Assembly: GCA_012861695.1 (NCBI GenBank)
Contig: JAAOOA010000124.1
Location: 32,501 to 96,500 of the forward strand
DNA length: 64,000 bases
Reading direction: 5' to 3'
Source of the DNA: Trematomus loennbergii
Lineage: Eukaryota; Chordata; Actinopteri; Perciformes; Nototheniidae
Part shown: one piece after another, positions 45,800 to 58,599 of the stretch
Layout of the letters: every line of letters begins with the position of its first letter
How positions within the stretch are numbered: position 1 is the stretch's first letter
Notes under the pieces: generated by a model
The model's database searches: none
Told to the model about the DNA's origin: nothing
The model's input: only the letters and a program-made list of their open reading frames with translations
Program-made: the position numbers and the translations under genes

Positions 45800-46140
45800 C
45801 GGCGACGGGACAACCCCGGAGGACGAGCAGGAAGACGCCGACGGGACAGCTCGGAGGCCGGGCAGGAAGGCGCCGACGGGACAGCTCCGGAAGCCGGGCA
45901 GGAAGGCGCCGACGGGACAGCTCCGGAGGACGAGCAGGAAGGCGCCGACGGGACAGCTCCGGAGGACGAGCAGGAAGGCGCCGACGGGACAGCTTCGGAG
46001 GACGGACAGGAAAGCGCCGACGGGACAGCTCCGGAGGACGAGCAGGAAGGCGCCGACGGGACAGCTCCGGAGGACGGGCAGGAAGGCGCTGACGGGACAG
46101 CTCCGGAGGCCGGGCAGGAAGGTGCTGACGGGACAACACC
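45800..46140. repeat. 36-bp tandem array, second copy
   Basis: Same unit as 44510-44890, with some GGCCGGGCAGG variants, inside the duplicated segment. Confidence 0.95.
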
Positions 46141-46619
46141 GGAGGACGGGCAGGACCCAGTATCGGCCAGACAGGAACCGGAGCCGACGGGACAGGCGCA
46201 GATGGGACCCGGATGTAGCAAGGGCTGGTGTCCACTGGACCCCCAACGGAACAGGACACAGAGCTAGCAGGACCCCCGGCGGGACAGGTGTCGGCGGGAA
46301 CCCCAACAGAACAGGACACAGAGCTGGCAGGACCCCCGGCGGGACAGGTGTCGGCGGGACCCCCAACAGAACAGGACACAGAGTCGGCAGGACCCCCGGC
46401 GGGACAGGTGTCGGCGAGACCCCCAACAGGACAGGATCTGGTGTTGGCAGGAGACCCGGCGGAGCAGTAGTCGGCGGGACCCCCAACCGGACAGGACATG
46501 GGGTTGGCAGGACCCACAGCGGAACAGGTGTCGGCAGGACCCCAACGATACTGGACGTGGAGTTGGCAGGACCCTCAGCGGAACCCCCAACGGCACAGGA
46601 CATAGAGTTGGCAAGACCC

Positions 46620-47500
46620 AGGCAGAAGACTAGTCAGTGGGACCCCCAATGGGACAGGACATGGAGTTGGCAAGACCCCCGGCAGGAGAGTAGTCGGCGG
46701 GACCTCCAACAGCACAGGACATAGGGTTGGCAGGACCCCCGGCAGAAGAGTAGTCGGCGGGACCCCCAACGGGACAGGACACGGAGTTGGCAAGACCCCC
46801 GGCAGAAGAGTAGTCGGCGGGACCCCCAAGGGACAGGACATGGAGTTGGCAAGACCCCCGGCAGGAGAGTAGTCGGCGGGACCTCCAACAGCACTGGACA
46901 TAGGGTTGGCAGGACCCCCGGCAGAAGAGTAGTCGGCGGGACCCCCAACGGCACAGGACATAGGGTTGGCAGGACCCCCGGCAGAAGAGTAGTCGGCGGG
47001 ACCTCCAACGGCACAGGACATAGGGTTGGCAGGACCCCGGCAGGAGAGTAGTCGGCGGGACCCCCAACGGCACAGGACATAGGGTTGGCAGGACCCCCGG
47101 CAGGAGAGTAGTCGGCGGGACCCCCAACGGCACAGGACATAGGATTGGCAAGACCCCCCGCAGAAGAGTAGTCGGCGGGACCTCCAACGGCACAGGACAT
47201 AGGGTTGGCAGGACCCCCGGCAGAAGAGTAGTCGGCGGGACCCCCAATGGGACAGGACATGGAGTTGGCAAGATCCCCGGCAGGAGAGTAGTCGGCGGGA
47301 CCTCCAACGGCACAGGACATAGGGTTGGCAGGACCCCCGGCAGAAGAGTAGTCGGCGGGACCTCCAACGGGACAGGACATAGGGTTGGCAAGACCCCGGC
47401 AGAAGAGTAGTCGGCGGGACCTCCAACGGCACAGGACATAGGGTTGGCAAGCCCCGGCAGAAGAGTAGTCGGCGGGACCTCCAACGGTACAGGACATGTG
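46620..47500. repeat. 60-bp tandem array
   Basis: Units of the form CGGCAGAAGAGTAGTCGGCG + GGACCCCCAACGGCACAGGA + CATAGGGTTGGCAGGACCCC, about 14 copies. On minus each codes 20 residues such as SCAVGGPADYSSAGGPANPM. Occasional units miss one base and shift the frame. Confidence 0.95.
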
Positions 47501-48175
47501 GTAGGCGTCGGCCGGTGAGCCAACAGGAGACGAGGTGCTGGAGTCGGCCGGACCACTGACAGGACACGAGGGGCTGGCGTCGGCCGGGGAGCAGTACTGG
47601 AGCCGAAACTGGAGTCGGGACCATGGCTGTGGGACCGGAACAGAGGCCGGAACCATGGCTGCTGGGGCCAGAACTGGGGCTGGAAACATGGCTGTATGGG
47701 CCGGTTCTGGAGCCGGAACCATGGCTGTGTGGGCCGGTTCTGGAGCCGGAACCATGGCTGCTGGGGCCAGAACTGGGGCTGGAACCATGGCTGGGGCCAG
47801 AACTGGGGCTGGAACCATGGCTGCTGGGGCCAGAACTGGGGCTGGAACCATGGCTGCTGGGGCCACGGCTGGAATCCTGGCCTTGCGTCTCCTAGAGACC
47901 TTTTGGAGGCTCCGTGGACCTCCTAAGGCAAGGCGGGATCCCAAGAAGGGGTTTGAGGCTTGAGGCTGGCACTCAGGGCTGCTAGTAAAAAGTCTTAGCT
48001 TCTCAGGCAACAAGCTCCTAAGCCAGGGCTTGCCGTCAACCTCCCTGCGTGCCTCGTTAAGGGCAGCCTCTTTGGCCTCTCTGGATGAGGCCCTCCTCCA
48101 GTCATTGAAAAGGCATTCCAGATTGTATTTAAGCTCATAAAGCTCTTGGCTAAATGAAAAAACTGCTGGGTCCAT
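46634..48175 (-). CDS. Repeat-rich ORF of non-autonomous LTR element
   Basis: A 513-codon frame. The ATG at 48175 is the first after the 5' LTR, so the start is well supported. Residues 1-95 are unique and helical-looking (SFSQELYELKYNLECLFNDW; EAKEAALNEARREVDGKPWL), possibly a gag-like remnant, though I recognise no family. Next come PAAMVPAP-type 11-residue repeats, then 20-residue Gly/Pro/Ala/Cys repeats. Further long minus frames (44490-46517 and 44252-45442) continue the repeats after frame changes, so the ancestral protein was probably longer. Function unknown. Confidence 0.65.
   Translation of the reverse strand: MDPAVFSFSQELYELKYNLECLFNDWRRASSREAKEAALNEARREVDGKPWLRSLLPEKLRLFTSSPECQPQASNPFLGSRLALGGPRSLQKVSRRRKARIPAVAPAAMVPAPVLAPAAMVPAPVLAPAMVPAPVLAPAAMVPAPEPAHTAMVPAPEPAHTAMFPAPVLAPAAMVPASVPVPQPWSRLQFRLQYCSPADASPSCPVSGPADSSTSSPVGSPADAYHMSCTVGGPADYSSAGACQPYVLCRWRSRRLLFCRGLANPMSCPVGGPADYSSAGGPANPMSCAVGGPADYSPAGDLANSMSCPIGGPADYSSAGGPANPMSCAVGGPADYSSAGGLANPMSCAVGGPADYSPAGGPANPMSCAVGGPADYSPAGVLPTLCPVPLEVPPTTLLPGVLPTLCPVPLGVPPTTLLPGVLPTLCPVLLEVPPTTLLPGVLPTPCPVPWGSRRLLFCRGSCQLRVLSRWGSRRLLFCRGSCQPYVLCCWRSRRLLSCRGSCQLHVLSHWGSH
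47600..47880. repeat. 33-bp tandem array
   Basis: Units containing GGGGCCAGAACTGGGGCTGG and AACCATGGCTG, period 33. On minus they read as PAAMVPAPVLA, 11 residues. Confidence 0.9.
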
Positions 48176-48191
48176 ACTGGTCTGTTCGTAC

Positions 48192-49385
48192 TGTCAGGTT
48201 TGGGGAAATAGGACCAAGCACAGTTAAAAAATACAAAAAGGTTGTTAACAAAAAGTGGCTTTATTATCAAAAGCTGTAGGTATAAAAAACAAGAAACTAA
48301 TGAACAGAAACAAAACCGGGGAACACGACAGACAGGAACAAACTTACAGACGGGAACAGGCAGGAGACATGGACAAGCATAGACGACAGGTAGCAGGGAC
48401 ATGAAATGACGACGAACAGACATGGAGCACAGGGGAAGACAAGACTAAATACACAGAAGGGTAATCACAGGACAAGACACAGCTGGACAGGGTAGGCAGA
48501 AACACAAGGGCAACAGGTGAACACAATGAGGCACAATCAGACACACCAGGGAAACTAACGACGGAAGGCAAACACACGGGCCCTTTCTCATGTCATCAAA
48601 TGTCCCTCCTCGACTCCTCGACTCCTCGGTCCTCCGGTAGTGACCCGGAAATGAATTTTAGCGCGCCATGTTGAAGGACATCTCATTTCTCGAAATGCAC
48701 ATCGAGAACCGAGCATCGACGTCGAGGAGGCTCTCTGGAGGAGCTATAACCGAGGATACACTGATGGGTCCTCCACGGTCCTCCATGGCTCCTTCGTGGA
48801 TGTATTTCCGGCAACAGTGATGTTTCAAAGAGTCGAGACGCACGGCCGGACTTATCTCAGCCAATGACAGCTCTGCATGCATCCCCTGGATATTATTTAT
48901 TAACTGCTTTCATCGCGACGCGATGTTTACAGTGAGAACAGCTGTGAGGTCCGTGCAGAAAGCAGAGCAGTGTGTATAATATATATCATATCACTCAGTA
49001 TAACAGGCCTACTCTTTATTTGCTTTAGTTTAATAGATATCTACAAACAAAGTCGATATTTTTCTAAAACCATTTAGTGCTTCACATAATAAAATACACA
49101 ACGGCTGTAGCCTGATGATATGCTAGGAGCTGTAGGGTGCGTGTGTGGTGTAGGTGTGTGTGGTGCAGTGTGTGCGTAGATGCAGCGGACAGACAGGTCT
49201 CAGTTGGTTTGGTGTCCTCTGCTTACTTGTAATACTTGTAAATAAAACTTTTGGCCCGTCATTTATTTCCCTCATTGTAGCGACCAGAGAGGGGGGGGGG
49301 ATATATCCAGTCTCTGATAGTGTTACGTTATTATGAGAGTGCTCTGTTTGATTCTGAAATTGTATATATTTATATAAATATATAC

Positions 49386-49417
<32 letters not shown>

Positions 49418-49856
49418 CTGTGTGTATGTCCGCATCTGTAGCCTGTTATTGTCTCATTATACCGCACTGTGAATTAATTAAAAGTAAATATATAAGTGGT
49501 CATGAACACATCTGTCCATCAGACAGAGGGCTGCTGTGCCTCCTGTCATCATTAATGGACGTCTCTTAAAATGACCGCTCAGAGGAGAGGAGTTCTCATT
49601 TCTCTAACCACCTGCTGCTTCCCCTCCTCTCTCCTCGGTTCCCCTCCTCGGCTCCTCCGCTCGCATCTCCTGTGGGCGGGACTAAGTCTTGAGGATAGGA
49701 GTCGAGGAGGGGAGTCGAGGAGGGACATTTGAAGACATGAGAAAGGGCCACGGAGTAGGATCAGACAAGACACAAGGAGGAAAACATTTCAAAACAAAAC
49801 AGGAAACCAGAGACAGAAAAAGACAAGACAAAACACAACACAGACAGATCGTGACA
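48192..49856 (-). repeat. 5' LTR of non-autonomous element, split by a MITE
   Basis: LTR parts are 48192-48579 and 49754-49856. An AATAAA signal on minus is at 48260-48265. Without the insert the LTR is about 491 bases. Confidence 0.9.
48580..49748. mobile_element. 1169-bp MITE nested in LTR
   Basis: GCCCTTTCTCATGTCATCAA on the left and GCCCTTTCTCATGTCTTCAA on minus at the right, both running into ATGTCCCTCCTCGACTCC. CACGG is repeated at 48575-48579 and 49749-49753; the intact LTR at 43980 has this site once. No transposase frame. The 5-bp duplication suggests a hAT-like or related group; not settled. Confidence 0.92.
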
Positions 49857-49861
49857 GTTCA

Positions 49862-51960
49862 AGAGACTTATTTCTTCACCAAGCCTCTGTGCATGTTACT
49901 GCAAAGAAGCTATAATGGCTTTATGTGTTTACTTGGCTGGTGTGACTGTTGTCCTTTCCATGATTAAATATAAATCTAAGCCTTAGCTAGAATAACGTGG
50001 ATATGCGATTATCAGGTTTTACTATCAAGGGTAATTTCTCAAATGACCCAGAAGTGTTTTTATTTAGAAAAACTTCTGAAACACATACTACATTTTACAA
50101 CTACTTTCACAGGTTGGCAGTCCATAAAACTTTTCAAGAAATGTCTTTAGTGAAATCTGAGGGGTACAGCAAGACTGACCAAGTGATAAGTATCCTAAGG
50201 TGCAGTGATTGAAAATATATTTTGATATGTGTGTTATACAATTTAAACATCCACACTAGAACAGATCACCCTCAGCACACGGCTCCACAGCACCAGCTGG
50301 CTTGGCAGCCTTACAACAACACTTTTAAATTATAATTATTATTTCCCTTGCGAAATCACAATTTAAAGAACTCTAACATTGTTTGCACTGTAGTTATTAG
50401 TTTAGTTCAAGTTACAGGTGATTCCATTTTATGGTTTTTAATGTTCCCAGAAATGTAAAATACAATCTCTGAAGAGAAACTGAAGAGCTTTATATTGACT
50501 TTGATCATATGAAACATGAGCCAAATCAAACCTCATCTGCTGACGCAATAAAGCCAGTGGCCCAGGAGTGGACTCTCTGCAATCATACAACAAGCTGAAG
50601 CCAGACGCATTTTCCATTTAGCAGGTGGTGAGAAAATGTAACTTTTGAAAGATCAAATTACATTTGTTTTCCTCACACTAATAAAGGTTGAAAACAATTA
50701 GCAAAAAATTAGCGTACTAATTCTTTACACATTGGTTTTGTTTGTACAGCCTTAGCTAATCTGGTTTGATCTTGCAAGTTTGACCATGCCACTGTTCGCT
50801 TCTGTTGACACACCTTAGATAAAGCTCTGTGAAGTAACATTGGTTATGCACAAATCATTATCATTACATTAATTGGTTCTTCAATGTTGGTGGTCACCCA
50901 AAGTTAAATACAATTACTTTCAATTCCATCTGAGCAGTGTTCATTTCTTGAACCCAACGAAACAAAGTATGGACTTCATACGACCACGAACTTTCAGTGT
51001 TACATTTGCACTGAGCAGCATCCATACTGTTCTACCAAGGAGAGCTGGTATTGAGTGGGACTAGAGCATTGCATACTTTAATTTTTCAAAGCATTGCTTC
51101 TGGTTACCTTTAGCTGAAGACTTATAAAGGTTTATGTTGTACTCGTCAGTAGAACTTTAAAAGATTGTAGACAAATAAAGTATTTCTAAACAATTATTGA
51201 CACAAACACACAGGGCTGTACATGTTGAGACATCTTGGTGTTAACTGATCAACAGACTGACATCAGCATGTTGGGAGTGCACCAGGAGAACACAGGCCTG
51301 TGAGCAGTCTGCAGACATGCCTGCAGTGAAGCGTGCTGTTGGCCAACAGCCGCTCTGGAGCGATGCTCCTTTGGCATCTCCATGGAATCCTGTTCAGTGG
51401 AGATGAGTGGGCTACAATCCTAATTTCATAGCGGATTAGCTATGTAGGGATGAAGTTAATTTGCTCTGCATGTAGAGGAGCTTGTGTGAGCTCATGGGAT
51501 GATCCAGGATCTCATTCACTCTCACAGCATATGGTGATAGGGTTGGGTCATCGGCAGGAATAAATGCGCTCTAATAGGCTGAGTCAGAAAACACACACAC
51601 AGACAAACACACATCTGCTCCCTGAGGTGTGTTTGAAGAAGTGCATGTGAATGACAGCGACCCCCTGTCCTTGTGTTGCTCCCGAGTGTAATTACAGCCC
51701 TTAAAGATGAAGGATCACTCACTATTAATTAATCAATAGACAACACGCAGGGGGAGAGAGAGGGAAAGCAACGCAAGCAGTTGGTACATTTCCAGAATGC
51801 AATACATCCATTTTCGGGAGTGCAAAAATCATTATCTGATGTTCAGCACCCCGTATATCCAAAATGTAAAAGAAACAGTCTGTTAAACTGGTATAATTCT
51901 GTCAGTCAAGGACATCAGTTACCTACTGTCCTTTGAGAAGGAGAGGATGAGCAGAGGTCT
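49862..51960. other. Unassigned non-coding stretch
   Basis: No gene or named repeat seen. Confidence 0.4.
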
Positions 51961-51965
51961 GCAGT

Positions 51966-52136
<171 letters not shown>

Positions 52137-52139
52137 ATA

Positions 52140-53979
52140 TATGAAACATCCACCTTCATGTGTTTGCATGCAGAGTGCTCCGTGTTATTAGTTGGAGATC
52201 TGACAGATCAGCAGAGGTCCTGCTAGTGAACTATATTTCCTCATGGGGGGTGTTCTTGTTGCAGAGCCACTTAGTCAGTATTGTTCAGCTCTACAAGGAC
52301 TTGATGACGGACGGCAGGTTGTTCTATGGAAATAGAAAATGTTCCTGTCCCCACAGAACTCAATCTCTAGCGCTGACACAGACAGGAATTGAAAATATTC
52401 ACTCTTCAACAATCGTTTTTTATCCACTGTGAAATGGGAAAATAATACATGGCCTATTAATAAGTAAAAACATATTAAATCCAATGGTAAGAAACATAGA
52501 ATAGATAATAATAAAAAGGTTAATCAACAAACACTTTGGTTAGAATAGAAACATGTACAATAAATCCTTGAAATAATTGTATGCTGATGGTTGATAATAC
52601 AACTGCACAGCAAGCAATTCTTTATGGATAGTGTGGACTGCTATTTTAGTTCTTTGTCTTTTATTTGCAATAAAGTCCCAATCCTCATACATATGGTTTG
52701 ACCTTATAAACATTTCTAGATTGAAGAGTGTTTGCAGGATCCAGTGTTCCTCTGTTTAAAATTGAACATTATAATGTGCTTAACACACATTGCAGAAATC
52801 TGTGTTCATTTCTGATAGGTATTATTTTGTCATTGTGAGCTGCAGTTTGGGTCCTGTGTGAAGCTTCTGATCCCTGCATGGTTTTACTGATCCAACCTAA
52901 CTGTCCAAGGTTTTAGCAACAACGAGAAAATGATACTCCCTGCCGTGCCCCCTGAAAGCAGAGAAGTGCTATGTGAGTACTTTGAAATACCACATCACTC
53001 TCACAGACTAGGAAAAGAAAATTCCACCATGACCACCGGGGATCCTGTATATGATCTGAAGTGAATTCTCCACTCAGAAATCAGTCCTGCTTTGATTTAG
53101 AAATATCTTTCTGGGTCTGCTGGGAAGGCCTGGGTAACATAGACATATAAGTTAAGATAAGATAACAAGTATTCACCGCATGGATCATAAACAGATTTTT
53201 AAAACTATTTTGTAACGTTTCCAGAGCAGGATTCACATATGTTTGTCGTGACAAGGAATGGAAAGAATGATATCAAAAGAGCTCTTCAGCTTTTGTCCTG
53301 CTGACAGGGGCAGGGGTACAATGCAGAAGTATTTGTGTAATGCTCTAAATCAGAGCATCACATCAGTGGATCAGTTGGTTTGTCTTTTAATATATGTGGA
53401 TATCATGGTAACTAAAGATACTCAGAAGATTTTAGTAACCCCATCGCCTTTCTTTCCAACGTCACGAAATAATTAATTTTAGTGACCAATATTTTGGTCA
53501 ATGTCTGATTTCAATGTAACCTGTGTGAGGCACAAAACAACCCCCCTCTAGACAGTAGGGGTCTTACCCATCCTCCCAGACCTCCAATGGTCTATGCGGG
53601 GTTGTGTTTCTTCTTATGTCAAAATGTTTTCTGTTTATGAACTGTGGACCTGCACTACACCATATGGCGAAGTACATAGATAGTTAGATGGTTCATACTG
53701 TAGGTGTATTGTTTTTAGGAATTCATTTAGCTACTGAGGATTACACATGTTTATTAATCTGGGTTTCAGGGCAGGAATAGCTTGTGAAATATGAACAGAT
53801 AAGGTCTCCCCCTTAGTTATCTTAATGTATGGAACATTTTAGATTTCAGACCCAGCACTCTCTCTCCAATCTGAGGCAAAGTCCTCTCTCCTGGATATCA
53901 TTTATCCTCTGTGTCTAACATGACAGCCATGATGGCGAGACAAGTGCCCCATCACTCACTGTTTAAGGCTGAAAAAACA

Positions 53980-53980
<1 letters not shown>
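52140..53980. other. Unassigned non-coding stretch
   Basis: Nothing recognised. Confidence 0.4.
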
Positions 53981-53981
<1 letters not shown>

Positions 53982-54026
<45 letters not shown>

Positions 54027-54102
54027 TTTGTGTGTGTGTGTGTCTGTATGTGTGTGTATGTATATGTGGTGTGTCTGTGTGTGTGTGTGTGTGTTGTGTG
54101 TG

Positions 54103-54149
<47 letters not shown>

Positions 54150-54212
54150 GTGTGTGTCTGTATGTGTGTGTATGTATACGTGTGTGTGTCTGTGTGTGTA
54201 TGTGTGTACTTG
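53982..54212. repeat. TG microsatellite with TATG/TCTG variants
   Basis: Long TG tract with a duplicated TGTCTGTATGTGTGTGTATG segment at about 54041 and 54157. Confidence 0.97.
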
Positions 54213-54328
54213 GTGTGTTGAGGCAACCTGAATCAGGCTAAGGTCTATGAGTGTTTGAGGCTGTCCTCTCCATCTCTTCCCCATTATTTCCTTCAATTTC
54301 TCTCTCTGTCCACATCCTAATCCATCTG

Positions 54329-54330
<2 letters not shown>

Positions 54331-54418
<88 letters not shown>

Positions 54419-54552
54419 TACCATGGCACCATCAAACCAAACCATTTCCCCCTCTTTCATTGCCACACACACACACACACTTTATACACACACCACACAC
54501 ACACACATGCATACACACACCTACACACATACACACACACCCACACACACCC
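54331..54552. repeat. TG tract followed by CA tract
   Basis: (TG)n at 54331-54412, 50 bases of unique sequence, then CA-rich 54465-54551. The two could pair as a hairpin in RNA. Confidence 0.95.
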
Positions 54553-54559
54553 TGCAATC

Positions 54560-55626
<1,067 letters not shown>

Positions 55627-55919
55627 TTTTAGCGTAAGAGATTTCTGCACGTTACTTCATATGTACTTTTGATTCACTGGAAGTAGGTGGGCTGGCACAC
55701 AGTTATTAGATTTATCAATTCATCAATAAATGTAATTATAATAATAAAAGTAATGGGGTTAGGGGCTGGGGGGATGTAGAACAAACACATTAGGGGTAAG
55801 TTTTAGAAAATACAGTAATACTGTAATATATTGAACCAGGGAAATGTGAATAAGTATGGCAAATGTCTGTTTTAACAGCAAAAAAATACATTCAACCAAT
55901 TTATCAATTTCTCCGACAG

Positions 55920-55969
55920 ATTCATGTTGTTCAAAAAACAAAAGAAAAGGAGAAGCACATAACGTGGAG
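55920..55969 (+). CDS. Cytoplasmic juxtamembrane exon of Ig-type receptor (putative)
   Basis: A 50-base exon between a TTTCTCCGACAG acceptor and a GGAG/GTAAGG donor. Read with one base from the exon before, it gives SCCSKNKRKGEAHNVE: a cysteine pair then basic residues, as found just inside the membrane in receptors. It joins in phase to the exon at 56521. The transmembrane and Ig exons were not found upstream. The gene is partial, or its other exons lie outside or are lost. Confidence 0.5.
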
Positions 55970-55992
55970 GTAAGGGTCCACATTTGTGTAAA

Positions 55993-56095
<103 letters not shown>

Positions 56096-56520
56096 GATTG
56101 CTAGATTTAATTGGCCAACAGTTGGGAGTTTCCTAAACAATATTTCCATGAAGATGATTTCCAGTTTGTCCCCAACAGCCTTGTTCTTTCACAATAAGAG
56201 TCTACAGCCATGCTAGCAGACAAACTTGTGCTCAACTGTGCCTTGAACTAAATCATTTCCTAATATGTGTCTGAAAAGGGACTTAAAAGGAGTTTTGTAG
56301 CTAGGCATCAGCAAAGTTAACTTAGAAGCTTTATTCTTCTCATTTATAGGGATAAACAACGATCTGGTCACAAAATCATATTAAATAATAACACAGTCAT
56401 TCTAAGAGCTCGGTTTTTGAGCTAAATGCTAATGTTAGCTATAACTTCTGCCTACTGGTGAGTGCTTCATTATGAGGATGCTTATAAATATCCTTCCTGT
56501 TTCTCACTCTGCTGTGGAAG

Positions 56521-56772
56521 GATCATGTCTATGACGAGATCCAGGAGCGCCCCCAGGTGACAGGTCCAGGAACTGCACTTCAGTCATTTTATGTCACTGC
56601 CAACACTCCCACAAACCCCTCTGCCTCGCCATATTACTCCACCATCAACGCCCACAAACCCCTCTGCCTCGCCATATTACTCCACCATCAACGCTCCACA
56701 AACCCCTCTGCCTTGTTGCATACTCTACCATCAACTTTAGAAACGGCTCTGGTGAAGCTGCTGAGGTACTGA
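56521..56772 (+). CDS. Tyrosine-rich cytoplasmic tail exon of Ig-type receptor (putative)
   Basis: The exon starts after an AG acceptor and reads DHVYDEIQERPQ, then SFYVTANTPTNPSASPYYSTIN. Tyrosines in VYDEI, FYVTA and YYSTIN look like ITIM or ITSM-type signalling sites of fish SLAM/CD22-like receptors. From 56611 a 43-44-bp segment is repeated about three times (starts 56611, 56654, 56698). Because 43 is not a multiple of three, the frame is lost after the first copy, and the reading ends at a TGA at 56770-56772. Another frame further on reads PLYSTVNKT before a stop near 56905. It could be a pseudogene or a shortened tail. Confidence 0.5.
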   Translation, partial: DHVYDEIQERPQVTGPGTALQSFYVTANTPTNPSASPYYSTINAHKPLCLAILLHHQRSTNPSALLHTLPSTLETALVKLLRY

Positions 56773-56909
56773 TGACCAACCCAGCTCCTCTGCATGTGAT
56801 TATTCTGCTGTGAAGGACGGAGAGATACCAACCTGCTCTAATGTGAACCAGCCCTCTCCAGAGGACCCTCTCTACTCTACCGTCAACAAGACACAGCAGC
56901 AATGAGGAA

Positions 56910-58455
56910 AGACCAGGCAGGAAATTATAATATCTACTAAATGTTTGACCATCATTTCAGCTCATTCATTGTTGATGTTATTTTCAGTGAGATCCAGATC
57001 AGACTTCAGGAATTACACACAGACATTAGGATGTTGGGACCTGAATCCTGACATTCACTCGATCATCCACTTTGTTTATTGTTGGAAATCGTGAAGAAAG
57101 GACTGGAACATTATTTGAAAGACATTTTGTTTTTCTTTTGCAAGCAGATACATCATTAGGCAACTTATATTTCATGTCAGACGTATTGATATTGTGTCAG
57201 AACAGCAGGTTTAATTGTTACAGTAGGGGAGACTGAAAGTGTAACATCTCAAATGCACAAAAGAGAACTAACTTGTGAAAGTACAGGCTGCCACTTTTGA
57301 TCAACCAAACGTTATCCAACTAAAAAAGCCTTAAGCTGCATTCACATGATACACCATTTGCTCCTTGCTGAACACGAGGTTGGAAGCAGAGCCTTGTGGT
57401 GAAAACAGCTAGTTAACTTTTGTTTCTATAGCTTATTTCCCCACTTAGTATAAGCAATCATTTTAACTTTGATCAGTGACAACTTCAACTCTTTCCATAG
57501 AAACACAACAGCAACTTGCTTTTATATTGATAATAAAAAAAGGTATACCTTTGAATTGAGTGGGCTTAATTATCCATTAATTGATCTTGCAGATGTGTAT
57601 ATGGCACCGAACAATAGTGTTTTACTCAGAGAAGCAAAAATGAATTAATAGAACACCAAATGTAAACACCAACAGAGAAAAATTTAACAATCTTTCAGAA
57701 AAATGCAAAGAAAGCAGAAGTTTCTGACAGCTCTAGATTGGCTCCTTTGAGACTTTATAGGGGCTTTTCCAAAGTCAAAGAGCTCCTCTAGTAAAAGTAA
57801 ACTAAAAGTTACCTTTTTTACTCATTAAAACCTCAGGCTTGACATCATCTACGTTTTTCTGTCTGTATGTTTTTTTGTAAAATATGTTTTTTTAAATAAA
57901 CATTCCTGATATCACATTAATTCTTCTTCAAAACAATAAGAGGAAGAACATTTCTCCTACACTCTCATCTAGTTGTCACAAACCTTTCTAACTCTATAGG
58001 GCTCAAACCTCATTATCTAGAAACACTTCCCTAAACAACCATAACCAATATTAAAATAAACACAGGGAACTACTTAGGGACATTGTTTGACTTTACATTT
58101 GCATTGTGATGAACAGTAATGCTCGGATGTTGCTTAAATTGCTTTGAAAAAGTGCAATGTTGAACCAAGTCATTTCGATCGTGAAGTCCAGGGCTAGTGA
58201 TACATTGATTAACAGTTAGGAACAACAATCTGTTTGAGCACAAGCTATGGGGTTGATAGTTATAACGCTGTCAAATACAAAAACACACGGACGAGAGAAG
58301 AAAGATGAAGGAAGAAGATAGGAAGGGGGTACTTTTAGCTAACCCAACATATCATCTCAGGAAACTCAGCTGTGATCAATATCAACGCACAGATAAAAAG
58401 GTTACAGAAGTAGTGCAGAGAATATTCTCACTGAAGATTTCAGCATCCAAGATTA
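56910..58455. other. Intergenic or intronic stretch
   Basis: Between the putative receptor tail and the next signal-peptide exon. No exon or named repeat seen. Confidence 0.4.
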
Positions 58456-58460
58456 TCACA

Positions 58461-58497
58461 ATGAGGAGCTTTCTGCTGTTCCTCTCGCTCATTACAG
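58461..58497 (+). CDS. Signal-peptide exon of next receptor-like gene (putative)
   Basis: The ATG at 58461 codes MRSFLLFLSLIT followed directly by an ACAG/GTAAAATA donor. A short hydrophobic leader ending at a phase-1 donor is the usual first exon of Ig-superfamily genes. It lies about 1.6 kb after the tail exon on the same strand, as in a tandem cluster. No Ig exon was found in the rest of the window. It is short, so a chance match is possible. Confidence 0.45.
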
Positions 58498-58512
58498 GTA
58501 AAATATGACTTC

Positions 58513-58596
58513 TGTCTGACTCCTGATATCAGAGACTTTCTGTGTGACTCCTGATATCAGAGACTTTCTGTGTGACTCCTGATATCAGAGACTTGA
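58513..58596. repeat. 28-bp tandem repeat
   Basis: TGACTCCTGATATCAGAGAC followed by TTTCTGTG, three copies, just inside the intron after the signal exon. Confidence 0.93.
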
Positions 58597-58599
58597 AAG

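Larger units (their letters stand above)
44118..46620. repeat. 1.24-kb segment in tandem duplicate
   Basis: CCAAAAAGTCCAAAAAAAG plus the following GTCCAGCAGGGTGGGTGGAG start at about 44124 and again at 45360. The order of sub-blocks is the same in both: GGCCCGGGGGCAAGGC units, GGGCTCGAGGGCGAAGGCC units, the 36-bp array, then 60-bp-like units. Confidence 0.88.
43623..49856 (-). mobile_element. Non-autonomous LTR element, complete, minus
   Basis: LTRs lie at 43623-44087 and 48192-49856 (the latter split by a MITE), both TGTCA...TGACA. GTTCA at 43618-43622 and 49857-49861 is the target duplication. On minus, a frame starts with ATG 17 bases inside the 5' LTR edge, and a G-run (TGAGGGGGGGTAA) precedes the 3' LTR. 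No protease, RT or integrase is present. The interior is three families of coding-length tandem repeats and a 1.24-kb duplication. It is probably a Ty3/Gypsy-derived element moved by another element's enzymes. Confidence 0.88.
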
